Source: Lentisphaerota bacterium
GTDB lineage: Bacteria > Verrucomicrobiota > Lentisphaeria > Oligosphaerales > JABHEG01
NCBI GenBank assembly: GCA_018676675.1
Contig: JABHEG010000300.1
Location: 1-64,000 of the forward strand
Length of the DNA stretch: 64,000 bases
Direction of reading: 5' to 3'
This document shows positions 8,434-16,623 of the stretch, one piece after another (the first letter of the stretch is position 1; each line of letters opens with the position of its first letter). Position numbers and translations under genes: made by a program. A model generated the notes under the pieces. That model did not search any database. It was not told the origin of the DNA and was given only the letters and a program-made list of their open reading frames with translations.

Positions 8434-11400
8434 ATGGCGACGACTCAGACTCATTCCCTGCGTTCCTTTGCTTGTTCCGTGTTGGCAATCACGGCGATGT
8501 CGTCCGTGCGTCCGGCAGACCTCAAGCCCAAGGAGATCAACGAGGCAATCCGGACGGCAACCGAGGAGTGGTTTTCGGATCACCCGACGGCACGGATCTA
8601 CATCCAGTTGAACAAGCCGCTTTTCCAGGTGGGCGAAAGCGTATGGTTCAAGGTGAGCGTCTTGGCGACCGACACGCTCATGCCGTTGGGAGCGGCACCG
8701 GGGTGCCAGTGCGAACTGCGCAACTCGCAGGGAGCACCAATCGGGGCGATCACGCTGGAGATGGTCCGGGGATCGGCCGCGGGGGAGTTTGTCATTCCAG
8801 CGCACGCTCGGGGTGGTGAGTACGTGCTCAAGGCAAAGGTGATCGGGGGACCAACCGTCGAACGGAAGCTGATCGTCCATTCCTACAGTCCTCCCCAGAT
8901 CAAGAAACGCCTCGATGTCCTCGGCAAGGCCTATGGGCCGGGAGACCATATCGAAGCCACGGCGAGCTTTGAGCGCAGTACGGGCGAACCCCTCGCCCGG
9001 AGCCCCGTTTTGGTCACCTGCATGGTGGACGGAAAAGCTGCGTTCACGGACACGCTCACCACGAGTGATGCGGGAGACCTGCGATTGTCTCTGGAGTTGC
9101 CGGCGGAGATCGCAACCGACAGCGCTTATCTCATCCTACGCGCCAAAGACGGCGAACGAACCGAGTCCATCTCACGCACCATCCCAATCCTGACCAAAGG
9201 GCTGGATGTGGCCTTCTACCCGGAAGGAGGAGATCTGGTAGCCGGTCTCCCGAGCCGGGTCTACTTCGCAGCGACCAAACCCAACGGCAAGCCCGCCAAG
9301 CTGGAAGGGATGGTCCGGGATGACGCCGGTCTCGCCGTCGCGCAGATTACCAGCTTCCACCACGGCATGGGCTGTTTTGAGCTGACGCCAGAGGCCGGTC
9401 GCACGTACCAGCTTGAGGTCATCCGGCCAGCCGGGTCTGGAGGCCCGTTCACGCTTCCCGTTGCGAAGGCATCCGGTCTCGTTATGCGTGTTGAATCCCA
9501 GGAGGGTGCTCCCGGCGGAGAGTGTCGTATCGTGTTTCACACGACGCGTGATCTGCGTGACGCGACGGTCGTCGGGGCATTGCGCGGCAATCTCCTCGCG
9601 GTGGAAACACTGGATATCAGTCGACCGGGAAGGACCGTGCTTCTTCGCCTGCCGCCCATGCAGGGCTGCCTGCGCCTTTCCGTTCTGGACCGCCGTGGCT
9701 TCCCCCTCTGTGAGCGACTTGTCTACCGGGATTCAGGGCAGAACATGATGGTCACACTGACGCCCAACAAGGTGCGCTACGCCCCACGTGAGACGGTGAC
9801 GATCGACATCCGGACCTCGTTCACCGATGGCCGTCCCTGTGCGGCTGAGTTGGGCGTGTCGGTTGTGGACGACCGGGTGCTGACGTTCGCCGATGATAAG
9901 ACCGCGAATCTGTTGACCCGGGTCTACCTCGAGGCCGAGCTCCCGGGAGAGATCGTGGAACCCGACTTTTACCTCGATCCTGACGAGACGGACTCCACGC
10001 AGGCTCTGGACCTGCTACTCGGGACACGCGGCTGGCGCAGGTTCCGCTGGGATGCTGCCCTCAATCCTGCGGCCGGGAAGGACGTGCGCGTCACAGATCA
10101 GGTCTTCGCAGACGCCATGGGAAAGGTCCGTTCTGCTTCTGCAAGGCGAAGGAAGCGGCCTCGGAGGATTCAGCACGGCGGCGGCTCTGACGACTTTGGG
10201 GGTGCGGGCTTTGGCGGAATGGGTGGTGGAGACGACTTCGGTGGTGGTGGCTTAGGAGCCGATGACGTCGGTACGTTCGGTGAGGTCGTTCCTGGCGGAA
10301 CCACGGGCATACGCAAGACGTTTGGCTCGGCAACGGCTCTGGGACCAAGTACCCCTATCTCTACGTTGGCACGGAACCCGACGTGGATGCGCGCAGTAGA
10401 GCGGCGGGGGCGGCAACGTCCAACGAGGCGTCGACGTCCACGGGGTGGCGGTGAGGATGACTTTGGCGGAGGAGATTTCGGCGGGGACGATTTCGGGGAC
10501 GAGGGTGGATGGGGGCCGGACGAATGGGTGGACGTGGGCCCGTGCGTTACCTTGAGCCTGGACAACATTCCTTTGGGCGAAATCATCCGCTATACCTGCA
10601 TCGCCGTCGGTCTGTCCTTCCAGGTTGAGCCGCATGCCGTCCTCATTGGACCAGGCCTCCCGAATCTGCGCCGGAAGGCATCGACAGAGGCAATCAATCG
10701 GAAGTTGCGTGATATCGTCGTGCCCTGCGTCGAGTTCGAAGAGACCCCGGTTGATGAAATAGTGAAAGTCCTGAAGCGCCGGAGCATTGAGCTCGACCCG
10801 GATGGAGAAGGGGTCAATATCATGCTGTTCGGCATGGATGAGCTCATGGTGCAGCACGAAGCAATCGGTTCTGATCCTGACTCTCTCCGCTACCACTGGA
10901 CCGTTGTCCGCGAGTTCCCTCAGGTCGCCTACGAGACCACGACTACGGACCGACGCGATGACTTCCGGGAGTGTATCCACTGGGAACCGACGCTCACCAC
11001 GAACGTCCTTGGGCACGGGCAACTCACGTTCTGCCTGAGCGATGCCACGACATCGTTCCGGCTCACGGCTGAAGGGAATGCGGGAGCAGGCCTTCCGGGG
11101 CGCGCGGAGCTGGTGATCGACTCGCGTGCCTCCGTGCACATTGACTGTGACGTGCCCCCGTTGCTCTCGGCCGGAGATCTCGTGGTCCTGCCCGTACAGG
11201 TGACCAATGAGGGGCGCTTGGCGGAGAACGTGCGGATGGAGATCACGTTGCCGCCGTGTTTGAAGGCTGAGGAGCCGTTGCTTCTCAGCCAAGACGTCCT
11301 GATCCAGGCGGGCGAGCGGCGCACGATCGAGGTGCCCTTGCGGGCGTTGGCGGGTAGGGGCGATCTGACCATCTGTGTGCGGAGTGTCGGGTTGAGGGAG

Positions 11401-13002
11401 CAAATCAGCCATCCCGTTGAGGTGCGCTCCTTCGGCTTTCCGGGGAAGCTGAGTCACAGCGGTTTGCTGCGTGGATCGCGGGAATTCGCCGGAACGGTTC
11501 CCTATACCCTCGTTCCGGGCTCTCTGAACGCGTTGATCCGCTTCTATCCCACGCCCCTCGCGGGATTGGAGGAAGCGCTGCAGAGCATGCTCCGGATGCC
11601 GACTGGGTGCTTTGAGCAGACCTCCTCCTCCACTCACCCGAACATCCTGATCACGGATTACCTGCGGCGAGTTGGCGCACTGAACCCCGAACTGGAAAAG
11701 CGCACGCAGGCCTTGCTTGCCGAGGGGTATCGAAAGCTCCTGGCCTTCCAGTGTCCCGACGGCGGGTTCGGTTGGTACGGGAAGGACGCCCCCAGTACAT
11801 CTCTCACCGCCTACGGGATCATGCAGCTGACGGAGATGGCTCGCGTCTTTGACGGGGTCGATAGCGCGGTTTCCGAGCGAGCGAAACGGTGGTTGCTGAC
11901 CCAGCGCAACGGCAAAGGTGGCTTCACTTCGGGGAAAGGCTCGGGACACCGGTTCGGCAGCGGCGGGGGCAAGACCCGCCACGCCTACACGGTCTGGGCT
12001 CTGACCGAGGCCGGGGTGCTCGATATCGCCGCCGAGGTCGAAGCGGCAATGGACGAAGCTGGTACATCTGATGATCCCTATGTGATTGCCTTGGCCCTGT
12101 TGACTGCCAACCGACTTGGAAAGCAGGGGCAACTCGAACGGAGTCTGGCTACGAAGCTCGCGATGTACCAGAAGAAGGATGGGAGCTTCTTCTCCAAGTA
12201 CCGCTCATTCACGGGGGCTTCCGGAAAGACGATGGCGGTTGAGTCAACTGCTCTGGCAATCATGGCTCTGCGAGGGGCGGGGTTGGGCGACGCGGCTCGA
12301 AAGGCTGTGCTCTGGCTGGCCAAACAGCGGACAGGTGGCCGATTTGGCAGCACGCAGGCCACGGTCCTGGCACTCCGGGCTTTGATGGCGGTCGAGCCCA
12401 GTGGGGCTGGGAAGATTGAAGTCGTAATCAACGGGAAGGGCGCCGCCATGCGCCACGTGAGTGAGCGTCAGTTGGAGACGGCTCGTCTGGAGGGGCTCGC
12501 AGACCTGTTCAAGGTTGGGGACAACACGATCACACTGCAGTTCGGCGGGGACAAAGATATCGGCTACAGCATCGACCTCCGGATGATGACCACGCGCCCT
12601 GCCAATGAGCCCGATTCTCCACTTCAGTTGACCCTCTCGCCCATGGAGGTCAATCTGGTCCAGGCGGGTGTTGTGGAGGTCGTGGCTGAGGTGCGGAACG
12701 TCAGCGAGGAAGCTCTCGGGATGACAATCGTCAAGATTGGTGTTCCAGCTGGGATGCGCCCCGTGCTCCGGCAGCTTGAGGAGCTCAAAGATGACGGGAA
12801 GGTGGCTCTCTTCGAAACCACCCCGTCGGAGGTCGTGCTGTACCTCGATGATGTGCCCCCCGGCGGCCGCTTGCAGACCCCCATTCGTCTGCATGCTGAC
12901 CGCTTGGGGACGTACTCGGGGCCGGCGTCGTGCGCCTACGTCTACTACAACGAAGAATCACGCTGGTGGGTGAGTCCGTTGAAGGTCACGATTGGGAAGT
13001 AG
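8434..13002 (+). CDS. Bacterial alpha-2-macroglobulin with thioester and unusual central insertion
   Basis: 1522 aa, with a signal peptide (about residues 1-28) and GGGAGGGAG 8 bases before the ATG. The first MG domain is recognisable at 54-73 (YIQLNKPLFQVGESVWF). The A2M core begins near 826 (REFPQVAYETTTT, then DDFRECIHWEP). The thioester motif CFEQ is at 1059-1062 within a toroidal TED domain (about 1030-1310), and a receptor-binding-like beta domain ends the protein. Between the MG block and the A2M core, where the protease bait lies in this family, sit two Gly/Asp/Phe-rich strings (about 581-610 and 671-695, of the type DDFGG repeated) and a segment resembling secretin/TonB short N-terminal (STN) modules (about 705-800; DNIPLGEIIRYT and FEETPVDEIVKVL). 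Bacterial A2Ms trap proteases by thioester cross-linking in the periplasm. No lipobox and no adjacent pbpC are present. The 297-base upstream gap faces the divergent nucleotidyltransferase and shows nothing notable. Confidence 0.88.
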   Translation: MATTQTHSLRSFACSVLAITAMSSVRPADLKPKEINEAIRTATEEWFSDHPTARIYIQLNKPLFQVGESVWFKVSVLATDTLMPLGAAPGCQCELRNSQGAPIGAITLEMVRGSAAGEFVIPAHARGGEYVLKAKVIGGPTVERKLIVHSYSPPQIKKRLDVLGKAYGPGDHIEATASFERSTGEPLARSPVLVTCMVDGKAAFTDTLTTSDAGDLRLSLELPAEIATDSAYLILRAKDGERTESISRTIPILTKGLDVAFYPEGGDLVAGLPSRVYFAATKPNGKPAKLEGMVRDDAGLAVAQITSFHHGMGCFELTPEAGRTYQLEVIRPAGSGGPFTLPVAKASGLVMRVESQEGAPGGECRIVFHTTRDLRDATVVGALRGNLLAVETLDISRPGRTVLLRLPPMQGCLRLSVLDRRGFPLCERLVYRDSGQNMMVTLTPNKVRYAPRETVTIDIRTSFTDGRPCAAELGVSVVDDRVLTFADDKTANLLTRVYLEAELPGEIVEPDFYLDPDETDSTQALDLLLGTRGWRRFRWDAALNPAAGKDVRVTDQVFADAMGKVRSASARRRKRPRRIQHGGGSDDFGGAGFGGMGGGDDFGGGGLGADDVGTFGEVVPGGTTGIRKTFGSATALGPSTPISTLARNPTWMRAVERRGRQRPTRRRRPRGGGEDDFGGGDFGGDDFGDEGGWGPDEWVDVGPCVTLSLDNIPLGEIIRYTCIAVGLSFQVEPHAVLIGPGLPNLRRKASTEAINRKLRDIVVPCVEFEETPVDEIVKVLKRRSIELDPDGEGVNIMLFGMDELMVQHEAIGSDPDSLRYHWTVVREFPQVAYETTTTDRRDDFRECIHWEPTLTTNVLGHGQLTFCLSDATTSFRLTAEGNAGAGLPGRAELVIDSRASVHIDCDVPPLLSAGDLVVLPVQVTNEGRLAENVRMEITLPPCLKAEEPLLLSQDVLIQAGERRTIEVPLRALAGRGDLTICVRSVGLREQISHPVEVRSFGFPGKLSHSGLLRGSREFAGTVPYTLVPGSLNALIRFYPTPLAGLEEALQSMLRMPTGCFEQTSSSTHPNILITDYLRRVGALNPELEKRTQALLAEGYRKLLAFQCPDGGFGWYGKDAPSTSLTAYGIMQLTEMARVFDGVDSAVSERAKRWLLTQRNGKGGFTSGKGSGHRFGSGGGKTRHAYTVWALTEAGVLDIAAEVEAAMDEAGTSDDPYVIALALLTANRLGKQGQLERSLATKLAMYQKKDGSFFSKYRSFTGASGKTMAVESTALAIMALRGAGLGDAARKAVLWLAKQRTGGRFGSTQATVLALRALMAVEPSGAGKIEVVINGKGAAMRHVSERQLETARLEGLADLFKVGDNTITLQFGGDKDIGYSIDLRMMTTRPANEPDSPLQLTLSPMEVNLVQAGVVEVVAEVRNVSEEALGMTIVKIGVPAGMRPVLRQLEELKDDGKVALFETTPSEVVLYLDDVPPGGRLQTPIRLHADRLGTYSGPASCAYVYYNEESRWWVSPLKVTIGK

Positions 13003-13010
13003 TGCCAGGC

Positions 13011-13290
13011 AGGGCGCCTCCGAACCGAGCCGCGCACAACGTAAGCGGTCTCCTCCCGTAAGCCTGTCCGCCATAGCGCCCTTGGGGCGGCGGTGGATCG
13101 CGGCTCTGTCGGACAGGGCGCTTTCGAACCGAGCCGCGCACAACGTAAGCGGTCTCCTCCCGTAAGCCTGTCCGCCGTAGCGTCCTTGGGGCGACGGTGG
13201 ATCCCGGCTCTGCCGGGCAGGGCGCTTTCGAACCGAGCCGTGCACAACGTAAGCGGTCCGCTCCTGGTAGTCGCGGCTCTGCCGGGCAGG
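13011..13290 (+). repeat. 104-bp tandem repeat array, dispersed family copy A
   Basis: The sequence CGAACCGAGCC recurs at 13021, 13125 and 13229, a strict 104-bp period. Two full units are followed by a third with an internal deletion. Each unit includes AACGTAAGCGGT, a middle GCCTGTCCGCC, and a G+C-rich end. At the unit junction, CGCGGCTC (13099-13106) pairs with GAGCCGCG (13131-13138). Related units occur on the opposite strand at 41729-41849 and 49528-49675. The array fills the gap between the convergent ends of the A2M and larB genes. Confidence 0.9.
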
Positions 13291-13292
13291 TC

Positions 13293-14033
13293 CTACAGGT
13301 GGTTGATCCGACTGGCGGCGAAGGCGGCACCGAACCCGTTGTCGATGTTCACGACGGTGACGCCCGGGGCGCAGGAGTTGAGCATACCGAGCAGCGCGGT
13401 GACCCCCCCGAACGAGGTGCCGTACCCGACTGATGTCGGCACGGCAATGACCGGGCGTGACACGAGGCCGCCTACGACCGAGGGGAGTGCCCCCTCCATG
13501 CCGGCGACGACAATGACAACATGGGTATCCTCAAGCTCATCTCGGTGGGCCAGCACGCGGTGCAGCCCCGCGACGCCGACATCGTAGACGCGGTGAACGC
13601 GATTCCCCATCACTTCAGCCGTGCAAGCCGCTTCCTCCGCGACCGGGATGTCGGTTGTCCCGGCGGAAATGATGGCGATGGTGCCCACGCCGGTGATCGT
13701 CTGGTCTCGATGCACGTAGGCCACACGCCCTGGCTCGTTGTAGAGGACCTCCGGCGCCACACTGCGAAGGGCGTCCGCCTGACCGGGCGTGGCCCGGGTT
13801 GCCAGGACATTCTCGTGATTGGCAAAGAGCGTCTTCCCAACATCGCGGAGTTGGTCATCCGTCTTGCCTGGGCAGTAGATGACTTCGGCAAATCCGACGC
13901 GTCGTTCGCGGTCGGTGTCGGGGACAACGTGGTTGGTCGGTTCAGTGGGTCGCAACATATCTGTTCTGCCCTTGCTGATGGTTCTTCGATTGCCGCGGCC
14001 GCTGAGGCTTGCCCTGCTGGAGAGCAGGGACAT
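13293..14033 (-). CDS. larB: Nickel-pincer cofactor biosynthesis protein LarB (PurE-like carboxylase)
   Basis: 246 aa. LarB carboxylates and hydrolyses nicotinic acid adenine dinucleotide at the start of nickel-pincer nucleotide (NPN) synthesis. PurE-superfamily motifs are clear: FAEVIYCPGKT near 50, the SAGTTDIPVAEEA loop, VVAGMEGALPSVVGGL, and PTSVGYGTSFGG. The start at 14033 has GGAGGG 4-5 bases upstream. The first 40 residues match the usual LarB N-terminal helical region poorly, so that region is either divergent or damaged; the catalytic part is intact. It lies 46 bases downstream of larC on the same strand, a common pairing. larE and a larA-like racemase are not in this window. Confidence 0.9.
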   Translation of the reverse strand: MSLLSSRASLSGRGNRRTISKGRTDMLRPTEPTNHVVPDTDRERRVGFAEVIYCPGKTDDQLRDVGKTLFANHENVLATRATPGQADALRSVAPEVLYNEPGRVAYVHRDQTITGVGTIAIISAGTTDIPVAEEAACTAEVMGNRVHRVYDVGVAGLHRVLAHRDELEDTHVVIVVAGMEGALPSVVGGLVSRPVIAVPTSVGYGTSFGGVTALLGMLNSCAPGVTVVNIDNGFGAAFAASRINHL

Positions 14034-14079
14034 CGGCCCTCCAGAAAACACGGCTGTCGGGGGCCGTCCGTTCCTCGAG

Positions 14080-15285
14080 TCACCTCGGGTCTCGCCAGGA
14101 CCTGACGGCCTGCATCACTCGGCGAAGTTCCACACCCGCGGACTCCGCAAGGGTCCGGCAGGCTTCGTATTCGGGGACGATCTCGACCCCGGTCGGTCGG
14201 GTGATCTCTTTGGCGGCCACAGGGCCCCACTCGGTATTCACGGTGATCGCCCGTCTCGGCAGCGTGAACCGCCGGGCATTGCCCGCCCGGACGCCAATTG
14301 TACTGCTCGAGCCGAGGATCAGGGCCGCCATTCGCTGAACGTCACCCGCCTCGGTCAACACGGTCAACCGGGTCCCGAGTCGCCCCTTTTTCATGTAGAT
14401 GGGCGTTCGCGTCACATCGAGTGCCCCGTCGGCCAGGAGTCTGTCAGCCAGAGCCGCGGTCATTTCCGGCGTGTCGTCGTCGATGTCGGTCTCCAATACT
14501 TCCACATACTGAGCCGGAGCCTCGAGTTCCACGAGGAAGCTGCGTATGATGTTGGGCATCTCATCCAGATCTCGTCCGCCATGCCCGATCCCGCATCCGG
14601 TCACGCGCATTTTCAGCGATCCCCAATCGCCCTCTGAGAGGGTTGTCAAGAGGGCGGCACCGGTGGGGGTAGTGAGTTCTGTCTTGATGTCCAGTCTGAT
14701 CACATCAGACCCGGTGATGAGGCGGGTGGTTGCGGGGACTGGGACGGGGAGGACGCCATGGGCACAGCGAATGGTGCCTTTGCCCACTTTTAGGGCTGCG
14801 CAGTAGATCCTCTCGACCTCGAGCAACTCCAGGGCGATGCAGCTGCCGAAGACATCAACGATTGAATCGACGGCCCCGACCTCGTGGAAATGAACCTTCT
14901 CGATGTCGATACCATGCACAGCGGCTTCGGCTTCGGCCAGGCGGGTGAAAACGGCGTGCGCCCGGGATTTGGCTCGTTCCGGGGCTTCACTGGTGTCCAC
15001 GATCTTGAGGATATCACCCAGGTGCCGGTGATGATGCTCGTGTTTGTGTTCGTCGTGGTCGCCGTGGTGGTGTCCGTGGTCGTGGCTCTCGACGACCACA
15101 TCGCAGTAAGTGGCCATGAGACCGTGTTGGTCCTGCGCATGTCGTATCCGGATCTCGAACTCCCTGAGCCCGCCTGTCCGGATGATGCGCGCAATCTCAT
15201 CAGGGTCGGCCCCGAGGTCGCAGAGTGATGCCAGTATCATATCCCCTGCCGCGCCGGCGACGGGATCAAAGCACAGAGCGTTCAT
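14080..15285 (-). CDS. larC: Nickel-pincer cofactor insertase LarC
   Basis: 401 aa. LarC is a CTP-dependent cyclometallase that inserts nickel into the pincer nucleotide. Visible motifs: the N-terminal FDPVAGAAGDMILASL; a histidine-rich metal-binding stretch at 68-88 with some 13 histidines; KVHFHEVGAVDSIVDV; LPVPVPATT; and the C-terminal VLETDIDDDTPE (about 212-225 residues from the His stretch), with MKKGR. The frame is continuous, unlike Lactiplantibacillus, where a programmed frameshift joins two halves. First gene of the larCB pair; the SGNH gene ends 15 bases upstream on the same strand, so readthrough is possible. Confidence 0.95.
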   Translation of the reverse strand: MNALCFDPVAGAAGDMILASLCDLGADPDEIARIIRTGGLREFEIRIRHAQDQHGLMATYCDVVVESHDHGHHHGDHDEHKHEHHHRHLGDILKIVDTSEAPERAKSRAHAVFTRLAEAEAAVHGIDIEKVHFHEVGAVDSIVDVFGSCIALELLEVERIYCAALKVGKGTIRCAHGVLPVPVPATTRLITGSDVIRLDIKTELTTPTGAALLTTLSEGDWGSLKMRVTGCGIGHGGRDLDEMPNIIRSFLVELEAPAQYVEVLETDIDDDTPEMTAALADRLLADGALDVTRTPIYMKKGRLGTRLTVLTEAGDVQRMAALILGSSSTIGVRAGNARRFTLPRRAITVNTEWGPVAAKEITRPTGVEIVPEYEACRTLAESAGVELRRVMQAVRSWRDPR

Positions 15286-15300
15286 GGGTCCCTTGTCTTT

Positions 15301-16488
15301 CTACTTATCGGCGAGCATAGCTTTGAGCCAGCAATAGATCGTGTCGCCAATCTGCTTGTAGCCTTCGGTGGCCGGGTGCACGCCGTTACTGAGGCGTGTG
15401 CCTTTGGCGGTGGTGGAGCTGTTCCAAGGGGCCGTCCTCTTGGGGTAGTTGTGCACGCAGTCAAGATTCGTGTAGGACGCCAGGAGGAAGAGATTGTCAC
15501 CCTCGCGTCCCCCGAACTGAGCCATCATGCGTTCGACCACACGATGCTGATTGCGTTTGTACTGCCAGCGTGTCTGACTGCAGCGGTAGTTGGTCCCGAA
15601 CGCGTCCTGAGTTGCTGCCGGTGGCACGAGAAGCAACGCCCCGATGAGGGCATCCTCATTGTGTTCCCGGACCATTTTGACGAGCGTCTCGTAATGGGTG
15701 AACATCCGATCGATGCGTTCCTCAATGGTCTCGTCCGTGCTGCTGAACGTATCGTTGCAGCCCAGTAGCATCGTGACAACGTCAAAGGGCTTGCCCTCAT
15801 TGAATTCCTTGCAGTACCGAGGGAGGTCCAACTTGGGATCTTCCTCTCCGTCCTTGTAGATGAACGGGCTGCCGCACTTCTTGTAGGCTCCGCCGCGAGC
15901 AATTCCGGTGTAGTGCGTCGCGAACCGTTCCGCCGTCCAGCCGCCATAGCCTTCGTGGCGGTTCTTTTCGCCGCGTCCGCGGGTGCCGATCAGGGTCAAG
16001 AGAGGGTTGTCCTCCTTTGCGCACAGATCGACGAGTTGCTGTGTGTAAGCGGATGCGTTGGTCAGGCTGTCGCCGATCACGAGGGCACGGATTGGTCGCC
16101 CGACACCGGCATTGGCCGGCGAGACTCGGACGGTGGTGTCAGCGCGTGCAATCGCCGCGTTTGTCTGGTCGAGGACCTCGATGCGCAAGGGATGTACGCC
16201 AACATCCTTCTCGGTCGGTGTGAAGGTCCAGCGTTCGTTCTGTTGCGTGCCGCGCTGGCAAGTGACGTCGAAAACGACATTCCTCGGGTTCACCATGAGG
16301 ACGATGTTGTCGAAGTATATGTTCATCTCTACGCCCGGTACGGCGTAGACGATCGGGGGAAGCTGCAGCTTGATGTCTCCGGCGAAGAGCTTGGGTTCGA
16401 CTGGCTTCTCGGTCTTTGCTTCTGCCGCAAGCCCGGACAGGGCGATGAGTAAAATGGCGGTCATGGCTCTGGCAACACGAGTACCCAT
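15301..16488 (-). CDS. Exported SGNH/GDSL hydrolase with N-terminal beta domain
   Basis: 395 aa. The start at 16488 has AGGAG 8 bases upstream and exposes a signal peptide (about residues 1-25). An Ig-like beta domain (about 35-128) precedes an SGNH-hydrolase domain: block I VIGDSLTN (Ser141), the block II glycine in GYGGWTAERF, block III LLGCND (Asn245), and block V SNGVHPATEGY (His371). In block V the residue three before His is Asn368 rather than the usual Asp, so the catalytic set may be a Ser-His dyad. Such enzymes commonly remove acetyl groups from polysaccharides, which fits the other exported glycan-active genes nearby; the substrate is unknown. Divergent from the PHP-like gene, with the promoters in the 135-base gap. 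Confidence 0.82.
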   Translation of the reverse strand: MGTRVARAMTAILLIALSGLAAEAKTEKPVEPKLFAGDIKLQLPPIVYAVPGVEMNIYFDNIVLMVNPRNVVFDVTCQRGTQQNERWTFTPTEKDVGVHPLRIEVLDQTNAAIARADTTVRVSPANAGVGRPIRALVIGDSLTNASAYTQQLVDLCAKEDNPLLTLIGTRGRGEKNRHEGYGGWTAERFATHYTGIARGGAYKKCGSPFIYKDGEEDPKLDLPRYCKEFNEGKPFDVVTMLLGCNDTFSSTDETIEERIDRMFTHYETLVKMVREHNEDALIGALLLVPPAATQDAFGTNYRCSQTRWQYKRNQHRVVERMMAQFGGREGDNLFLLASYTNLDCVHNYPKRTAPWNSSTTAKGTRLSNGVHPATEGYKQIGDTIYCWLKAMLADK

Positions 16489-16623
16489 GGTCTGGCTCCT
16501 GCAATGGTCTTCGTTCGCTTTCAATCTGCTGTCGACTAACATTACCGAGCGGCGGTGTGTGTCAACCGGGGGCACTGGATGAAAGGGCCCGGTCAGAGGA
16601 AGCGTTGAGCAGGAGTACGTCCG

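Noticed and set aside
10252-12132. 626-codon open frame on the minus strand inside the A2M gene
   Set aside because: Antisense to a clearly coding A2M frame with thioester motif; no ribosome site, no family, composition typical of G+C-rich shadow frames.
13021-13250. Possible CRISPR array
   Set aside because: The 104-bp units are contiguous tandem copies without unique spacers, and no cas genes are present.
13293-14110. Frameshift at the LarB N-terminus
   Set aside because: The N-terminus is divergent and an overlapping frame runs to 14230, but GGAGGG before ATG 14033 and the intact catalytic motifs make a single continuous frame the simpler reading; no convincing LarB sequence was found in the other frame.
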